64,000 nt of DNA from QWOP01 sp003669605 (lineage in GTDB: Bacteria > Planctomycetota > Planctomycetia > Pirellulales > UBA1268), in NCBI GenBank assembly GCA_947481985.1, contig CANKIK010000006.1, positions 15,298-79,297 on the forward strand, read 5' to 3'. Positions 55,601 through 62,866 of this stretch are shown in pieces. A program made the position numbers and the translations under genes. The first letter of the stretch is position 1. Every line of letters starts with the position of its first letter. The notes below the pieces were generated by a model. That model had not been told where the DNA came from and did not search any database. It saw only the letters and a program-made list of their open reading frames with translations.

Positions 55601-58556
55601 CCAGGCTGCGGAACATATCGGTGTACTGGGACCCCTGCCCCGGAAAGAGCGCCGCGACGAGCCCTCGGGAAGCTCCGCCGAAAGGATTCGCTGCCGGGAG
55701 TTCCAAGGCCGCGGGCGTGGCCGACGCGCTCCCCACAGGCTGCCACAGCGGCAGAGGCCGGCCGTTGTCCATCACCAGGTGGCCCACCAGCGTGTCGTTG
55801 ACACTCGTCACGCTGCCGGCCCGATAGCCGTTCTCATCGAAGGCCGCGACGGCGAGCGGTGCCGCTGCCGCCGCCGGGACACCGGCTTGCTGCGTCCGCA
55901 CCGCCACCGTCCCGGGCATCACACCGCTGTCGAGAACCCGCGTGAGTTTGACAACCGCGGCTGCCCCAGCCGCAGCACCGAGGTGGCCGACAACTCCTTC
56001 GATCGCTCCCGCCACCGGAGTCCCACCATACTCGGCGGCGATGGCCGCTAACTCCGCTTGATTTCCCTCGAGCGTGCCGCAGCCGCAGACTTCGACAGCC
56101 CCAACGGCACAAGCCGAGATCCCCGACTGGAGCCGTGCCTCGTGGACCACCCGAGAGGCCACGGTGGCGATCGATTCGCCCGAGCCCACCGCAACGCCGC
56201 GAATCACGCCATGAATCCTCTGCCCCGCAGCCCGGGCATCGGAGAGTCGCTTGAGCACCATCACCACGGCACCCTCTCCGGGCACGCGACCGGCGCTGGC
56301 ACGGTCGAACGGCGAACTCGTCCCGTCGGCAATCGAGCCCTCGAGAGAGAAGCCCTCAAAGGCCATCAGGTCGAGGTAGCGTTGGCCGGCAGCACACAGC
56401 ACCGTATCGCAATCCCCCTGGCGGAGCAGGTCCGCGGCGGCGGAGATCGCTGAGAGACCGGAACAATCGCCGGCATCGAGTGCCAGGGCGCCTCCCATCA
56501 GATCGAACGATTTCGTCAACCGGCTGGCGAGCGTCGAACTGGTGAAGCTCCCCGTCTCGTCGACGAGGGCCGGCATCCGCTCGAGGAGTTTCTTTCCGTA
56601 CGCCTCCACGATGCGCTCGATATCCCCCGCAGCGACACCCCGTCGGCCGAGCGCTGTCCGCAGGTGACCGGACGTCTCAGGCAGCCGCAAGCCCATCTGC
56701 AGATCATTGGAAAACTCTCCGCCGAACATCGTTCCGACAACGACTCCAGTGCGGATCCGGTCAAGTGCTGCCACACCGCCAACCTCAGCAATCGCTGCAT
56801 CGGCAGCCTCAAGCAGCATGAACTGGAGTGGATTAGCAGCGGCGATCTGCTTGGGGGGAACTTTGTGACGCCGCCAATCGTAGGCAAAGCCGCGAACGAA
56901 ACCGCCGACACCTGCCACCGTGTGCCAGGTGCGCGGCCCGGAGGGATCGAGGGCCCGGGAAAGATCCCAGCGATCGGCTGGCACCGCAGCCACCACCGAT
57001 TCTCCACGCTCGAGCAGTTCCAGGAACGCATTCGTCGACAGGGCCCCGGGCATCACGCTGCCAATGCCGACGATGGCAATCGCTCTGTTGTCGGCATCAT
57101 CTACAGCCCTGGCAGCCTGGGGTGCCACGGGCACGGAGGGGGCCAGGGGCGCCGCCGGCAGATGCTCTGAGAGGGCGAGGTGGACGTTGAGGCCGCCGAT
57201 TCCGAAGGCATTCACGGCCGCCCGGCGGGCCTCGCCATCGGCGCGCTTGGGCCAGGAGAGCGCTGTCTGGGGAACCGAGAACGGCCCCCTTTCCCAATCG
57301 AAATCCTCGTTGAATTCAGTGGCCGTTGTCCCCGGTGGAATGAGGCCGTGTTCCATGGCCAACACCACCTTCACGAGACTCGCCATGCCGGCAGTTTCGA
57401 GGGTGTGACCGATGTTGGCCTTCACACTGCCGATGGGGATTTTCTTCCCGGCCGGTAGATTGGCAGCCATCAGCGCCGACAAGGCGCCAAGTTCCGTAGC
57501 GTCGCCGACCTGCGTGCTGGTGGCGTGGGCCTCGATGTAATCGAGACGGGCGATCTCCCGCTTGTCGGGATAGGCGCGTTCCACGGCCAATGTCTGTCCC
57601 TCCTGACGGGGCGCCCAGAGGCTCTTCCCCTTGCCGTCGCTGGCCACTCCGATACCGCGGATCACGGCACGGATCCGATCGCCGTCGGCGATCGCGCGGG
57701 AGAGCGTCTTGATGACCAGCGCCACATAGCCCTCGGCGGTCACCAGACCATCGGCCCCGCGGCCGAACGGACACGATCCGCGGTTGCTCACCGATTGGGC
57801 GGCCGAGAAGAGAACCAGGCTATCCGACTTGCAGTACGAGGCACCGCCGACGATCGCTTGGTCAATACCGTCCTGCTGGAGGGCACGGGCGGCGATGGCC
57901 ATCGCCTGCAGCGACGACGCACAGGCGGCATCGACGACAAGGTAAGGACCGTTAAGCCGCAGCGCCTCGCGAACGATCTTGGCGGCCCCGAGCGCCCCCA
58001 GATCGAGCTTCTCTCCCGGTTTTCTCCCCGGGTGCCGGTGGCGGACGGCTGCTGTTACCTCATCGGCCACCACCGAGGCCTCGGCGCCGAGGAGTTGCCG
58101 TGCCACATCAACGTCGCACAGGAGCGAAGCGCTGCCGTCGATGCCGGTGGAGTAGACGTAGTCGCCAATCCGGGTGCTGCCGCCGGTGTGCCCCACGTAG
58201 ACTCCCGTGCGGCGGCCGGAGGGCATCGCGAAAGGATCGAGGCCGGCGTCGCTGCAGGCCAGTGAAGCCACTTCCAGAAAGAGATGATGCGCCACGTCAT
58301 AGCGCTGGATCATGTCGGGCGTGATCGGGCAGACCGCCGGATCAGCTGGTCGTTCACTCACCAAGGCGCCGAGGTCTGAGTAACTCTTGCCGACCTTCCC
58401 CTTCTCGGGGTCAAAATACAGCCCACGCGGCAATCGGGACTCGGGCAATCGGCCCCAGGCAGTGCGGCCATGCACGACCAAATCCCAGAAGGCCTCAAGG
58501 CCATCCGCCCCAGGCAGCCTGCAAGCCATCCCCACTATCGCCAATGAATCGTGCAA
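49620..58556 (-). CDS. Iterative KS-CLF-AT-ACP3-KR-DH lipid/polyketide synthase
   Basis: The 2978 residues show these domains in order. KS (1-460): Cys212, His344 and His384. A second KS-like domain (490-905): the active-site Cys position is Asp697, the first His position is Cys824, and His858 is kept, so it is a chain-length-factor-like partner. AT (965-1265): GHSxG-type SHSFG with Ser1058, and His1162. Three near-identical ACPs follow (1486-1562, 1635-1721, 1758-1842) with phosphopantetheine serines 1519, 1675 and 1798, the first two joined by SNGHS repeats. An unassigned region spans 1860-2160. KR (2180-2660) has TGGARGV, Ser2568 and Tyr2581. DH is a hotdog (2710-2978) with His2721, Gly2725, Pro2730 and Asp2892. 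No ER is visible. The start is TTG at 58556, with an in-frame stop two codons before and GAGG upstream as ribosome site. Confidence 0.92.
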   Translation of the reverse strand: MHDSLAIVGMACRLPGADGLEAFWDLVVHGRTAWGRLPESRLPRGLYFDPEKGKVGKSYSDLGALVSERPADPAVCPITPDMIQRYDVAHHLFLEVASLACSDAGLDPFAMPSGRRTGVYVGHTGGSTRIGDYVYSTGIDGSASLLCDVDVARQLLGAEASVVADEVTAAVRHRHPGRKPGEKLDLGALGAAKIVREALRLNGPYLVVDAACASSLQAMAIAARALQQDGIDQAIVGGASYCKSDSLVLFSAAQSVSNRGSCPFGRGADGLVTAEGYVALVIKTLSRAIADGDRIRAVIRGIGVASDGKGKSLWAPRQEGQTLAVERAYPDKREIARLDYIEAHATSTQVGDATELGALSALMAANLPAGKKIPIGSVKANIGHTLETAGMASLVKVVLAMEHGLIPPGTTATEFNEDFDWERGPFSVPQTALSWPKRADGEARRAAVNAFGIGGLNVHLALSEHLPAAPLAPSVPVAPQAARAVDDADNRAIAIVGIGSVMPGALSTNAFLELLERGESVVAAVPADRWDLSRALDPSGPRTWHTVAGVGGFVRGFAYDWRRHKVPPKQIAAANPLQFMLLEAADAAIAEVGGVAALDRIRTGVVVGTMFGGEFSNDLQMGLRLPETSGHLRTALGRRGVAAGDIERIVEAYGKKLLERMPALVDETGSFTSSTLASRLTKSFDLMGGALALDAGDCSGLSAISAAADLLRQGDCDTVLCAAGQRYLDLMAFEGFSLEGSIADGTSSPFDRASAGRVPGEGAVVMVLKRLSDARAAGQRIHGVIRGVAVGSGESIATVASRVVHEARLQSGISACAVGAVEVCGCGTLEGNQAELAAIAAEYGGTPVAGAIEGVVGHLGAAAGAAAVVKLTRVLDSGVMPGTVAVRTQQAGVPAAAAAPLAVAAFDENGYRAGSVTSVNDTLVGHLVMDNGRPLPLWQPVGSASATPAALELPAANPFGGASRGLVAALFPGQGSQYTDMFRSLVADASLVGQCAQGLDAAARSGGWQTLAEIAWQPGNRLGTAVWDTQWGMYLGDLLAWRVLEGMGFAPDVIASHSFGEFPSLVAAGAWTFEEGALATKARAAAVEQLGPKQGAMLSVIADRQEVEHCIEPFAGQVWLCAENAPEQSVIGGHARVVDAVEVVLEGRRVRSKRLAVPSPFHTPLLAAAADRLAETIRGLPIVAPRKTVYSSSTAAPMLSADDVRESLIRQMTQTVRWVDVVERLWESGVRTFVEVGPSGVLTGLTRRILEGREGATFISFDQRGRNAVGHLEKVREQLQSAGALRSLASAPQAPGIEPKRLLLSSGEGLGGVPSGAMWSFDATARRRARNRAGNAPVHTAAAAPPPRAPLASAQPVVTHGARPHAGAVHRLAAVPAVMRSAQALPPRQLQGYLEDVVAGLLGDYGVTIPLHSSADKGHAFLDAAGQLFECGHADLTALGTAATIDEVCEILAASGGKARWLDRRPAVALPSAQTATNSAVVATDLENCLVEFVVDQTGYPREIVELDADLEGDLGIDSIRKAQLFGEIGQKYGLSADSQLSLDDFRTLRHLRDYMLPRIGGGRQPGLRTPSLVLVSNGHSSNGHSSNGYSSNGHSSNGYSSNGYSSNGHSSNRHSSAVVESLLTDQASAVETLAADVSGELETFLVEFVVDQTGYPREIVELDADLEGDLGIDSIRKAQLFGEIGQKYGLSADSQLSLDDFRTLRHLRDYMLPRIGGGSAAAPNASKSLATQAPVSAASTNGAARFAPAVAAALETVADVSGELETFLVEFVVDQTGYPREIVELDADLEGDLGIDSIRKAQLFGEIGQKYGLSADSQLSLDDFRTLRHLRDYMLPRIGGGSAGVLAPGNGVGRTSVGDLPPSVGSADFERGRADGARHATAIRLWAREMVASAAERHSATPWSGLPDVVEKYLSGVAEGARVDRAVLAAGLADPAAALGGFDSAVSMDAGSVLGLALGFGRHADPSCQEIESSGRRMTLVGVKGLPGGLAGWNDAGLVVIAACQSMTSGFPLTSAVEMALNCSSVADAATVLAGVAPLAGRLFIADTRQGNLQEIGGDGRVKSVGLCAHQLAPLTALLRVAGDGAGGVALGRLLDPVAGVGVRDGLSATATWMVCGSTVAGRQAFAGGPRGPWLSAATLDSATCLWADVPRRQTAPAAPQEVNGVTGRYGLGLQSLGSAVLDRDLKGERVLIIAATNTSADLAVDLAAALRARGAQAIVARCGSQAEAVSAVDAAEAQGPVLHVVIATPWHPARTWVESRSRTLVAGYFACQRWLACRTRAGDSQRATLTAVTALGGDFGLGGHIGCVTGGAFSGLFKNLAREYPLVQVRVVDFPPSALAADVARRTLDEIASRGGPVEVGWVNGVRQTVVATLGGPLSQRPLAGLARGSVWLVTGGARGVTAACARELGRRHGLSLVLVGSTRPQSVDATWLTLDEAGLRNLKGKIMLDAKAAGGDPRRAWRDVEKSIEIASGLEKFRAAGVNARYEACDLADGTAVRTLVERLAREIGPIRGIVHGAGYEAACRFEKKTLDGLEATLGPKCIGLEHLLATVDAVALESVVAFGSTSGRLGGMGQADYSLANDMLAKIVGRLRQDRPGVRATVFHWHAWDEVGMASRPESRFVLEQFGMKFMPLSEGVARFLAEIEAGLPDAEVLVTEPVFVLDAVSAPVFSAGSAIPAAGWPQGNRGSLVGTVARAENSTNVTMSLDPLLDVFLREHRQNGHPLLPAVMGAEMLAQAAIASGACDRVEEMREFVVERPVVFPTDQSREMRVEVTGVATDPGAAVSAQGWSAVRSGHRDADGERVHFSGRVSRGPAEPITTPLDDMLFPFNPMIYRDDGPMWHGPAFRTLTGLFLDRRGGWGRLVAPEMAAVAQPRGAAGWTVPAALLDGAIVGCAVYSYILCGKRVEVPLRFERLRFVAQAAAGEKCTVQMVFRSQDDRESVYDFVIYGADGRALVALDGLHLAVMPSERSRPL
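53031..54091 (-). repeat. Three near-identical ACP-coding repeats
   Basis: Three stretches of about 220-260 bases (53031-53283, 53392-53650, 53870-54091) are almost identical at DNA level. Only scattered silent changes are visible between 60-base blocks. They encode the tandem ACPs of the synthase. Such identity suggests recent duplication or ongoing gene conversion. Confidence 0.9.
53706..53828 (-). repeat. 15-bp minisatellite, eight units, in the linker between ACP1 and ACP2
   Basis: Eight tandem 15-base units encode Ser-Asn-Gly-(His/Tyr)-Ser (residues 1577-1616). One unit has Arg for Gly. All are in frame, so unit gain or loss would only change the linker length. Confidence 0.9.
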
Positions 58557-59118
58557 AGCTCAGTCCTCGTCCTGGAGTGGAGCGCCATCAAGGCCGGGAA
58601 TACCGTGGTGTGCGGTGTTCCCGCCTCTGGCGGTTGAAGCGGATGAACAGGTCAGAAGGGTGTTGATCGGGAATCCGTACGCGAAGCGAGATTGTCGAAG
58701 GCCAAAACAACCCGTCCGTGGGATCAACACAATGCCCAGCCCCCTCTGATGGGGCCCCGAGGCACTGCTCCGCATGCGAAGGATCGGGCCCTGGGGGGCC
58801 CGGAAACCTCCCCGCGGAAGCGCATCCGTTCACCGTCTCATTCATCCCGCCGTGGACCTCTGGCAGCCACCCAAACCGCATCGCGCGGGGCGGAGTGTGC
58901 GTGGTATGCCGAATCCAGGACGGGGCAAGTCAGTATGGACAGGGGGTTTAGACTGTCAAGAAATGGCCTCAATCGGCAGTTGAACCGCCTTCGGAGAGCC
59001 TCGCGAGACATCCTGGCGGCGGTGCCACCGGCCGCTGCGTATACTCCCTCCGCCCCCGCTTATTAGACGGGTGCCGACCCTTCGCCATTGGTTTCAGGCG
59101 TTGCCTCCCCCGCTCCCT
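58557..59118. other. Divergent intergenic region of the lipid cluster
   Basis: About 560 bases separate the synthase (minus) and the condensation protein (plus). It must contain promoters for both. I see no clear -35/-10 pair. A 7-bp stem CGGGCCC (58785-58791) with GGGCCCG (58796-58802) lies in the middle. I see no convincing gene in the region. Confidence 0.4.
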
Positions 59119-60543
59119 ATGACCGCCGATCGACCGCTGACCCCTTTCGAGCAGTTGTTACTGCGGGACCAGCGCCCGGGGTATCCGATCTGTTTTTTCC
59201 TCCACTGCGATCTGGAGGGCAACCTTGACGGAGAGCGTCTGAGGACTGCCCTGCAGACGGCCTGCCTCCGCCACCCCCTCACCCAAAGCAGGGTGCGCGG
59301 CTCTTGGTGGCGGCCCCGCTGGATGCCGGGGAGATGGATGCCGGAACTGGTCGTTGCTCCCCTGGGAACTCACCTTCCCAGCCATGGCGGCCCGGGGGAT
59401 CCATGGCGGCCGATCGATGTCCAGCTTGGCAGCGGCCTGCGGATGGTGGCCTGCGAGCGTTTTCCCGGTGTCTGGCGGGTGGTGCTCCAAGTTCACCACG
59501 CGGTCTGCGACGGACTCTCAGGCATGGAACTCTTCGGCGACGTCTGGTCGCACTACCACGGCAACCCTCCCGCCGCCTTCCGTCAGCCGACCCGCCGGCT
59601 GGCAGCCCCCTCAGCTCCGGCTCCTGCAGCGTCCCCCCAGCCCCCCTCCACTGACCTCGTCCGCGAGACCAGGAAGTTCGCTGGCTTTATTCCCACTCCA
59701 CTGGCCAGAGGACCGGTGCGGGCTGTCGCAGAACCAGCCTGTCCTGGCATCGATGCGCCCTATCTCACCTTCCGTTTCAGCCGCGAGGAAACCCGACTGC
59801 TGTGGACCCATGCGGCCGCGGCAGGCGTGGCTGTCAACGACATCCTCGTGGCGGCGATGATGCGCACCTGCCTGGCTTGGAATGCGGCAGCGGGACACCC
59901 AGCCAGTGGAGTCCGAATCACGATGCCGGTGAGCCTCAAGGCAGCCGGTGCCCGCGGACCGGTCTGCAACGACATGTCGTATGCCTTCCTCGACCGCTCC
60001 GCCGCCGACTGCGCCCGCCCGTCAGAGCTGATTCACTCTCTCGCGGCCGCCAGCCACTGGATCCAGGAGCATCGCGCCACCGAAGCCCTCCTCGACACAC
60101 TGGCCGTGCTGGATCGCTATCCTCCGCTGATCTGGTTGATCACCCGCTTGCCTGTCTGCCTATCGACAGCAGTGGTCAGCAACATCGGCAATTTCGGCAC
60201 GCGGATGAAAGCGTCTGTCCCACACGACGGCGCCTGCGGACTCCCCGGAGGATTGCGGATCACGGCAGCAGGCGGCGTTCCGCCGCTCCGTCCAGGGACC
60301 AGACTCGCAGTCGGACTGGCCACCTATGACAGCCAGTTGCAGCTGTCGCTGCTGTGCGATCGGAGATCGCTCGGCGATGCAGCGCAGTCGCTCTTGGCGG
60401 AGATGATCCGACCGAGCGTCTTCGGCTGCGCCGCGGCGCTCTCACATTGGGGAGGGGCCGACGCCCCGGCTGGCGAGCCCCGGCCGCCCGAACCATCGCG
60501 GGATAACCGGGGGCCATTGCCCACGGTGCGGGGGCGAATCTAG
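59119..60543 (+). CDS. Condensation/acyltransferase-type HHxxxDG protein
   Basis: This 474-residue protein of the CoA-dependent acyltransferase fold (NRPS condensation, WS/DGAT, PapA-like) has the catalytic His-His-x3-Asp-Gly at residues 126-132 (HHAVCDG). The first block RPLTPFEQLLL is typical of a stand-alone member, and later parts (ITMPVSLK, LPVCLSTAVVSNIGNF) fit the C-terminal half. Such proteins make esters or amides from thioester-bound acyl groups. Next to the cluster's reductase it may esterify the lipid alcohol, or transfer it to a carrier. The ATG at 59119 begins the conserved block; a GTG at 59071 would add 16 residues. A non-catalytic role cannot be excluded. Confidence 0.75.
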   Translation: MTADRPLTPFEQLLLRDQRPGYPICFFLHCDLEGNLDGERLRTALQTACLRHPLTQSRVRGSWWRPRWMPGRWMPELVVAPLGTHLPSHGGPGDPWRPIDVQLGSGLRMVACERFPGVWRVVLQVHHAVCDGLSGMELFGDVWSHYHGNPPAAFRQPTRRLAAPSAPAPAASPQPPSTDLVRETRKFAGFIPTPLARGPVRAVAEPACPGIDAPYLTFRFSREETRLLWTHAAAAGVAVNDILVAAMMRTCLAWNAAAGHPASGVRITMPVSLKAAGARGPVCNDMSYAFLDRSAADCARPSELIHSLAAASHWIQEHRATEALLDTLAVLDRYPPLIWLITRLPVCLSTAVVSNIGNFGTRMKASVPHDGACGLPGGLRITAAGGVPPLRPGTRLAVGLATYDSQLQLSLLCDRRSLGDAAQSLLAEMIRPSVFGCAAALSHWGGADAPAGEPRPPEPSRDNRGPLPTVRGRI

Positions 60544-60688
60544 ATTCTTTTCTTCCAAACGTCTCCACAATGTCACTTGGATCGCGTGTCTGGGTATTGT
60601 CGCGGCTGCGGCGAGATCCGCTTCGCATCCTGAATGATGCCGATTGGCTGATTGTTGCAGTGCACCCTCTTTGCTGGACGACATCGCC

Positions 60689-61864
60689 ATGATCGAAATC
60701 CCATCGGCAGACCGCCGCCATCTCCTCATCACCGGAGCCACCGGACTGCTGGGGTCCTATCTCGTCAGGGACCTGCTCCTCGATGGCCAGCCAGTGGCGC
60801 TGGTGGTCCGCGGATCCCGCCGCGAGTCACCGGCCCAACGGGTCGATGCCCAGCTCATCCACTGGGAGAACGAACTCGGCAAACGGCTCCCGAGACCGCG
60901 TGTGTTTGACGGCGACATGACCCGTCCCTTGTGCGGGCTGGGCGCTGACGACCTGTCCTGGATCGGCGAACACTGCTGCTCTGTCCTCCACAACGCGGCC
61001 AGTTTGAACTTCCGCGGCGCCGACCGTGCCGCCGAGCCCTGGCTGTCGAATGTCAGCGGTGTTCGCAACGTCCTCGATCTCGTCCAAGCCACCGACATCG
61101 AACACTTCCACCATGTCTCCACCGCCTACGTCTGCGGGCTGCGATCGGGCCGGATCGCCGAGAATGACCTCGAATGCGGCCAGAAGTACGGCAACGACTA
61201 CGAGCGGAGCAAGGTCGAGGCGGAGCAACTTGTCCGCGCAGCATCGGGCCCCCGAACAGTCACCGTCTACAGGCCGTCGATCATCGTTGGCGATTCCCAC
61301 TCTGGATACACCTCCACCTATCACGGGCTGTTCGCCGCCCTCCGTCTCGGCCACACCCTTCTCACCCGGGTGGCGATCGGATCGACCAGTGGCCCAGCCC
61401 TGCTCGGCCTGCTGGGGATCGACCTGACGGCGTGCAAGAATTTCGTCCCGGTTGACTGGGTCTCGGCGGTCATCGCGCATGCCGTCCAGACCCCATCCGC
61501 CCGTGGCCAGACGCTGCACCTGACCCATCCTGAGCCGCTGTCGATGGCGACCTTGGGAGCACTGATCCAAGAGGCGGTGGAGCGATTCTCGCAAGCGGCG
61601 GCGGCGGATGACCCCGATCTGTGCGACGAACAGTGGTTTGCCGAGAACCTCCGCACGCAGTTGGACGTGTACCGCACCTACTTCCGCAACGACCCGTTCT
61701 TTGATCGCTCAAACCTCGAGGCGGTGGCGGGCCACATTCCCTGTCCCGTCCTCGACCATCCCACGCTCCTTCGCATGGCCCGTTTCGCCATCGAACAGGA
61801 TTTCGGCCGCCTCGCCAAACCATCCACCCTGGCCGCCAAAACGATGTCGGTGCAAGTCTCTTAG
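60689..61864 (+). CDS. Thioester-reductase-like extended SDR (second paralogue)
   Basis: The 391-residue extended SDR is clearly paralogous to the gene at 44549. Both share the TGATGLLG loop (here 15-22), FDGDMTRPL versus EGDITLPGL, HHVSTAYVCG, GNDYERSK (Tyr171, Lys175), VYRPSIIVGD and KNFVPVDWVSAVIA. It lacks the C-terminal extension of the first copy. It probably releases or modifies a thioester or aldehyde in the same pathway, or acts on a different chain. It stands 145 bases after the condensation gene on the same strand. The ATG at 60689 is chosen because it precedes the Rossmann strand closely. Confidence 0.85.
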   Translation: MIEIPSADRRHLLITGATGLLGSYLVRDLLLDGQPVALVVRGSRRESPAQRVDAQLIHWENELGKRLPRPRVFDGDMTRPLCGLGADDLSWIGEHCCSVLHNAASLNFRGADRAAEPWLSNVSGVRNVLDLVQATDIEHFHHVSTAYVCGLRSGRIAENDLECGQKYGNDYERSKVEAEQLVRAASGPRTVTVYRPSIIVGDSHSGYTSTYHGLFAALRLGHTLLTRVAIGSTSGPALLGLLGIDLTACKNFVPVDWVSAVIAHAVQTPSARGQTLHLTHPEPLSMATLGALIQEAVERFSQAAAADDPDLCDEQWFAENLRTQLDVYRTYFRNDPFFDRSNLEAVAGHIPCPVLDHPTLLRMARFAIEQDFGRLAKPSTLAAKTMSVQVS

Positions 61865-62106
61865 TTGCCCGCTCCCCTTGGGGAGAACCGTGTCCGCTTG
61901 CCGGCTGTTCCGTGGTCCGACTGCGACGCTTCTGCCGGTCGTAGGAGCCGTTCCTGGAACGCGACGGATGACGGCGGCGACTGCCGTTGATGGCCGGTCT
62001 GGATCGAGGCCACTGCCGATGTCGATGGAAGGCACGACGGCAATCCGTCTCCCGCCCCGCGCGGGTGGGACGGAAAGCTGGCGCGTCACCCTCAGCGGCG
62101 GAACAC

Positions 62107-62427
62107 ATGGCAAAGAACACTTGGCGGATCGTCACCCGGGGCACCGATGGCGAACTGGTGATCCGCGATTTCGACTCCCCCGAAGCGCTGCTGAAATCCC
62201 ATACCCAGGTGGGCATCGACGACTGCAGCACCGACCTCGAACTCCGCGGAGCCCCCGTCTTCCGCTCCCTCATCGGCCCCATGCCGGAGGGGAGCGACGT
62301 GATCCGCTACGAGACGCCCGATGTCTTCGAGAGTCTCACGAAGGAATGGGCTATGCCCCGAGCGCCCAGGCGACGGGTGCGGAAGCCGGCCGGCAGCGCC
62401 GTTCAGGCTCCGCCCGCGGCGGAATGA
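62107..62427 (+). CDS. Small hypothetical protein (106 residues)
   Basis: This short soluble protein starts with an N-terminal strand WRIVTRGTDGELVIRDFDSPEALLKSH, continues with helices and strands (VGIDDCSTDLELRGAPVFRSLIG), and ends in an Arg/Pro/Ala-rich tail. I do not recognise it. Coding character is normal and no gene competes on the other strand. It stands between the paralogous reductase and the HIT gene, on the same strand as both. The ATG at 62107 begins the first strand. Confidence 0.6.
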   Translation: MAKNTWRIVTRGTDGELVIRDFDSPEALLKSHTQVGIDDCSTDLELRGAPVFRSLIGPMPEGSDVIRYETPDVFESLTKEWAMPRAPRRRVRKPAGSAVQAPPAAE

Positions 62428-62470
62428 CGCCTCCGCTTTTCCTCTTCAGTCTGGCCCCGTGGAACCAGCG

Positions 62471-62812
62471 ATGTCAGAGACCATCTTCGCGAAGATCGCC
62501 GCCGGGAGCATTCCGGCAGACATCGTCCACGACGACGACCGCTGCCTCGTGTTCCACGATGTCGCTCCCCAGGCGCCGTTTCATCTGCTCGTGATCCCCA
62601 GGAAGCCCATCGTCAACGTCGCGGCACTTGGCCCCGACGATGAATCGCTCGTCGGCCACATGGTGCTGGTAGCCGCACAGGTGGCCCGCGACCTGGGCAT
62701 CACGGGCGGCTACCGGCTGGTGTTCAACTGTGGCCGCGATGGCGGTCAATCGGTCGATCACCTGCACCTTCACCTGCTCGCCGGACGACCGCTGGGCTGG
62801 CCTCCGGGCTGA
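62471..62812 (+). CDS. HIT-family protein (Hint-type nucleotide hydrolase)
   Basis: The 113-residue histidine-triad protein hydrolyses nucleoside phosphoramidates or related AMP adducts. SETIFAKIAAGSIPADIVHDDD is the family opening, followed by CLVFHDVAPQAPFHLLVIPRKPI and the His97-x-His99-x-His101 triad (QSVDHLHLHLLAGR) near the end. The length and the LHLHLLAGRPLGWPPG ending match the bacterial Hint/HinT form. It is 43 bases after the small protein gene, and is a housekeeping gene with no clear link to the lipid cluster. Confidence 0.9.
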   Translation: MSETIFAKIAAGSIPADIVHDDDRCLVFHDVAPQAPFHLLVIPRKPIVNVAALGPDDESLVGHMVLVAAQVARDLGITGGYRLVFNCGRDGGQSVDHLHLHLLAGRPLGWPPG

Positions 62813-62866
62813 TCCCGCTGGCTCTTGAGCACCGTGTTCATGGCTTGTTTGACACCGCGGTCGGTG

